64,000 nt of DNA from Calditrichota bacterium. GTDB taxonomy: Bacteria; Calditrichota; Calditrichia; Calditrichales; J004. The notes below the pieces were generated by a model. The model searched no databases. It was given only the letters and a program-made list of their open reading frames with translations, and was not told the DNA's origin. Where the stretch lies: the NCBI GenBank assembly GCA_013112635.1, contig JABFGF010000013.1, positions 1 through 64,000 on the forward strand. Reading direction: 5' to 3'. Each line of letters starts with the position of its first letter. The stretch's first letter is position 1. Position numbers and translations under genes: made by a program. This document shows positions 63,290 to 64,000 of this stretch, in pieces.

Positions 63290-64000
63290 TTATTTTTTTA
63301 CTACCATCCTATTTAGTTCTTTATCTTCAAAATAGTAGGTTTTAGGATTTAAAGCTTTTCCTTCGTAGCGGACTTCATAATGTAAATGGGGAGCAGTTGA
63401 AACACCTGTGTTACCAACCTCACCAATTTTTTGTCCACGTTTGATTGTTTGTCCTGCCCGAACAACATATTTGCTCATATGTCCAAATCGTGTTTCATAA
63501 CCAAATTTGTGATCGATTACGACCATTTTCCCATATCCGCCACCCCATCCGGCTTTTTTCACTACACCATCAGCTGACGCGTAAATGGGTGTTCCCCGCG
63601 GTGCAGATAAATCCAATCCTTCATGGTGCTTACGGACTTTGTAACGAGGATGATTCCTCATACCAAAACTACTTGAAATTCTTCCATCAAGAACGGGTTT
63701 TAAAGATGGAACATATCTTATCGAGTCTTGTTTTTTATGAAAAGTCGCCATCAGTTCTTGGTAACTGGATAATTCTAATTTTATTGCTCGCTCTAATTTG
63801 GCAAGTTCACTAAGTTGTTCTCCAAGACCGATATTATCCTCAAATCCTGAAACTTCATCTTCAAAATTAAATGCAAACTCAGAACCCCCAATACCAACTT
63901 CACGAACATCGGAGTCGATTTGCGGAAGACCCATTACAACCCGAAGTTCATCATCTTTCTGAACAATAAGGTTTATTTGAGTATTAATACTGTCAATCTG
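63290..64000 (-). CDS. M23-family cell-wall peptidase (5' end cut by window)
   Basis: The frame stays open to the window edge, so the start lies beyond 64000; 236 residues are visible. The N-terminal visible part is a helical coiled coil (LGEQLSELAKLERAIKLEL), then a LytM/M23 domain with metal ligands in HHEGLDLSAP and the APHLHYEVRY active-site His pair, preceded by SSFGMRNHPR. It cuts peptidoglycan cross-links or acts as an amidase activator, and is probably periplasmic or membrane-anchored. An internal ATG at 63934 is not the likely start because the coiled coil continues upstream. Confidence 0.9.
   Translation of the reverse strand, partial: QIDSINTQINLIVQKDDELRVVMGLPQIDSDVREVGIGGSEFAFNFEDEVSGFEDNIGLGEQLSELAKLERAIKLELSSYQELMATFHKKQDSIRYVPSLKPVLDGRISSSFGMRNHPRYKVRKHHEGLDLSAPRGTPIYASADGVVKKAGWGGGYGKMVVIDHKFGYETRFGHMSKYVVRAGQTIKRGQKIGEVGNTGVSTAPHLHYEVRYEGKALNPKTYYFEDKELNRMVVKK

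Overview
The window is about 64 kb of chromosomal DNA, AT-rich (roughly 35-40% GC by eye), with dense, mostly minus-strand genes and no gene-free gap above 300 bases. It comes from a Gram-negative bacterium: it has kdsB (KDO for lipopolysaccharide), outer-membrane barrels, lipoproteins, a PstSCAB-PhoU/PhoBR phosphate system and GatC. A DUF5686 outer-membrane protein, the many YxAQ-type signal peptides and the short palindromic 'GTCATCCTGAAC...' repeats suggest the FCB group, probably Calditrichota or a relative. Promoters look like ordinary sigma-70 (TTGACA/TATAAT-like). The placement is inference, not proof.

Layout. 0-5 kb: tRNA-Asn, mreB, ribosomal protein S1, a lipoprotein. 5-9 kb: DUF5686 outer-membrane protein and two small membrane proteins. 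9-13.4 kb: a plus-strand run of cupredoxin, membrane adenylate cyclase, beta-barrel and Tat-exported ferritin-like protein. 13.5-17.3 kb: PutP-type symporter and an unusual ABC-ATPase/coiled-coil/methyltransferase fusion. 17.5-25.2 kb: two paralogous secreted proteins (one broken by an in-frame TGA), a phospholipase-D-like lipoprotein, DUF1697, PAP2 phosphatase, and a PDZ/7TM/GAF histidine kinase with its response regulator. 25.3-28.3 kb: MBL-rhodanese, DUF2062, threonine dehydratase. 28.4-32.5 kb: a four-gene plus-strand signalling operon (receiver-PATAN, roadblock-like, ODP-type di-iron MBL protein, tandem V4R). 32.5-37.8 kb: a thioredoxin-fold protein, a CarH-like B12 photoreceptor repressor and the divergent crtI-crtB-crtZ-crtY carotenoid operon. 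37.8-41.9 kb: hydrolase, DUF3108, and a TetR regulator divergent from a flavodoxin and an NAD(P)-binding protein. 41.9-52.7 kb: the complete phosphate regulon. 52.9-55.4 kb: msrB, an SbcD/Mre11-like phosphoesterase and an unknown. 55.5-57.6 kb: queDEFC for preQ1. 57.7-64 kb: HAD phosphatase, diguanylate cyclase, pyrG, kdsB, gatC, CapA-like protein and an M23 peptidase running off the right edge.

How the parts may work together. The carotenoid genes give a route from GGPP to zeaxanthin and look light-controlled: the regulator has the W-x9-EH photosensor motif of CarH, and both divergent promoters carry tandem 9-bp repeats (GCTCATWTN). Next to it lies a putative oxygen/redox sensing operon built on a di-iron ODP protein, so light and oxygen sensing sit side by side. 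The Pho genes carry 11-bp-periodic TGTAACA repeats before pstS and the porin. The TetR pair has two perfect palindromic operators. Short palindromic repeats recur in intergenic gaps, inside the pst operon, and in one case inside the coding part of a barrel gene's signal-peptide region.
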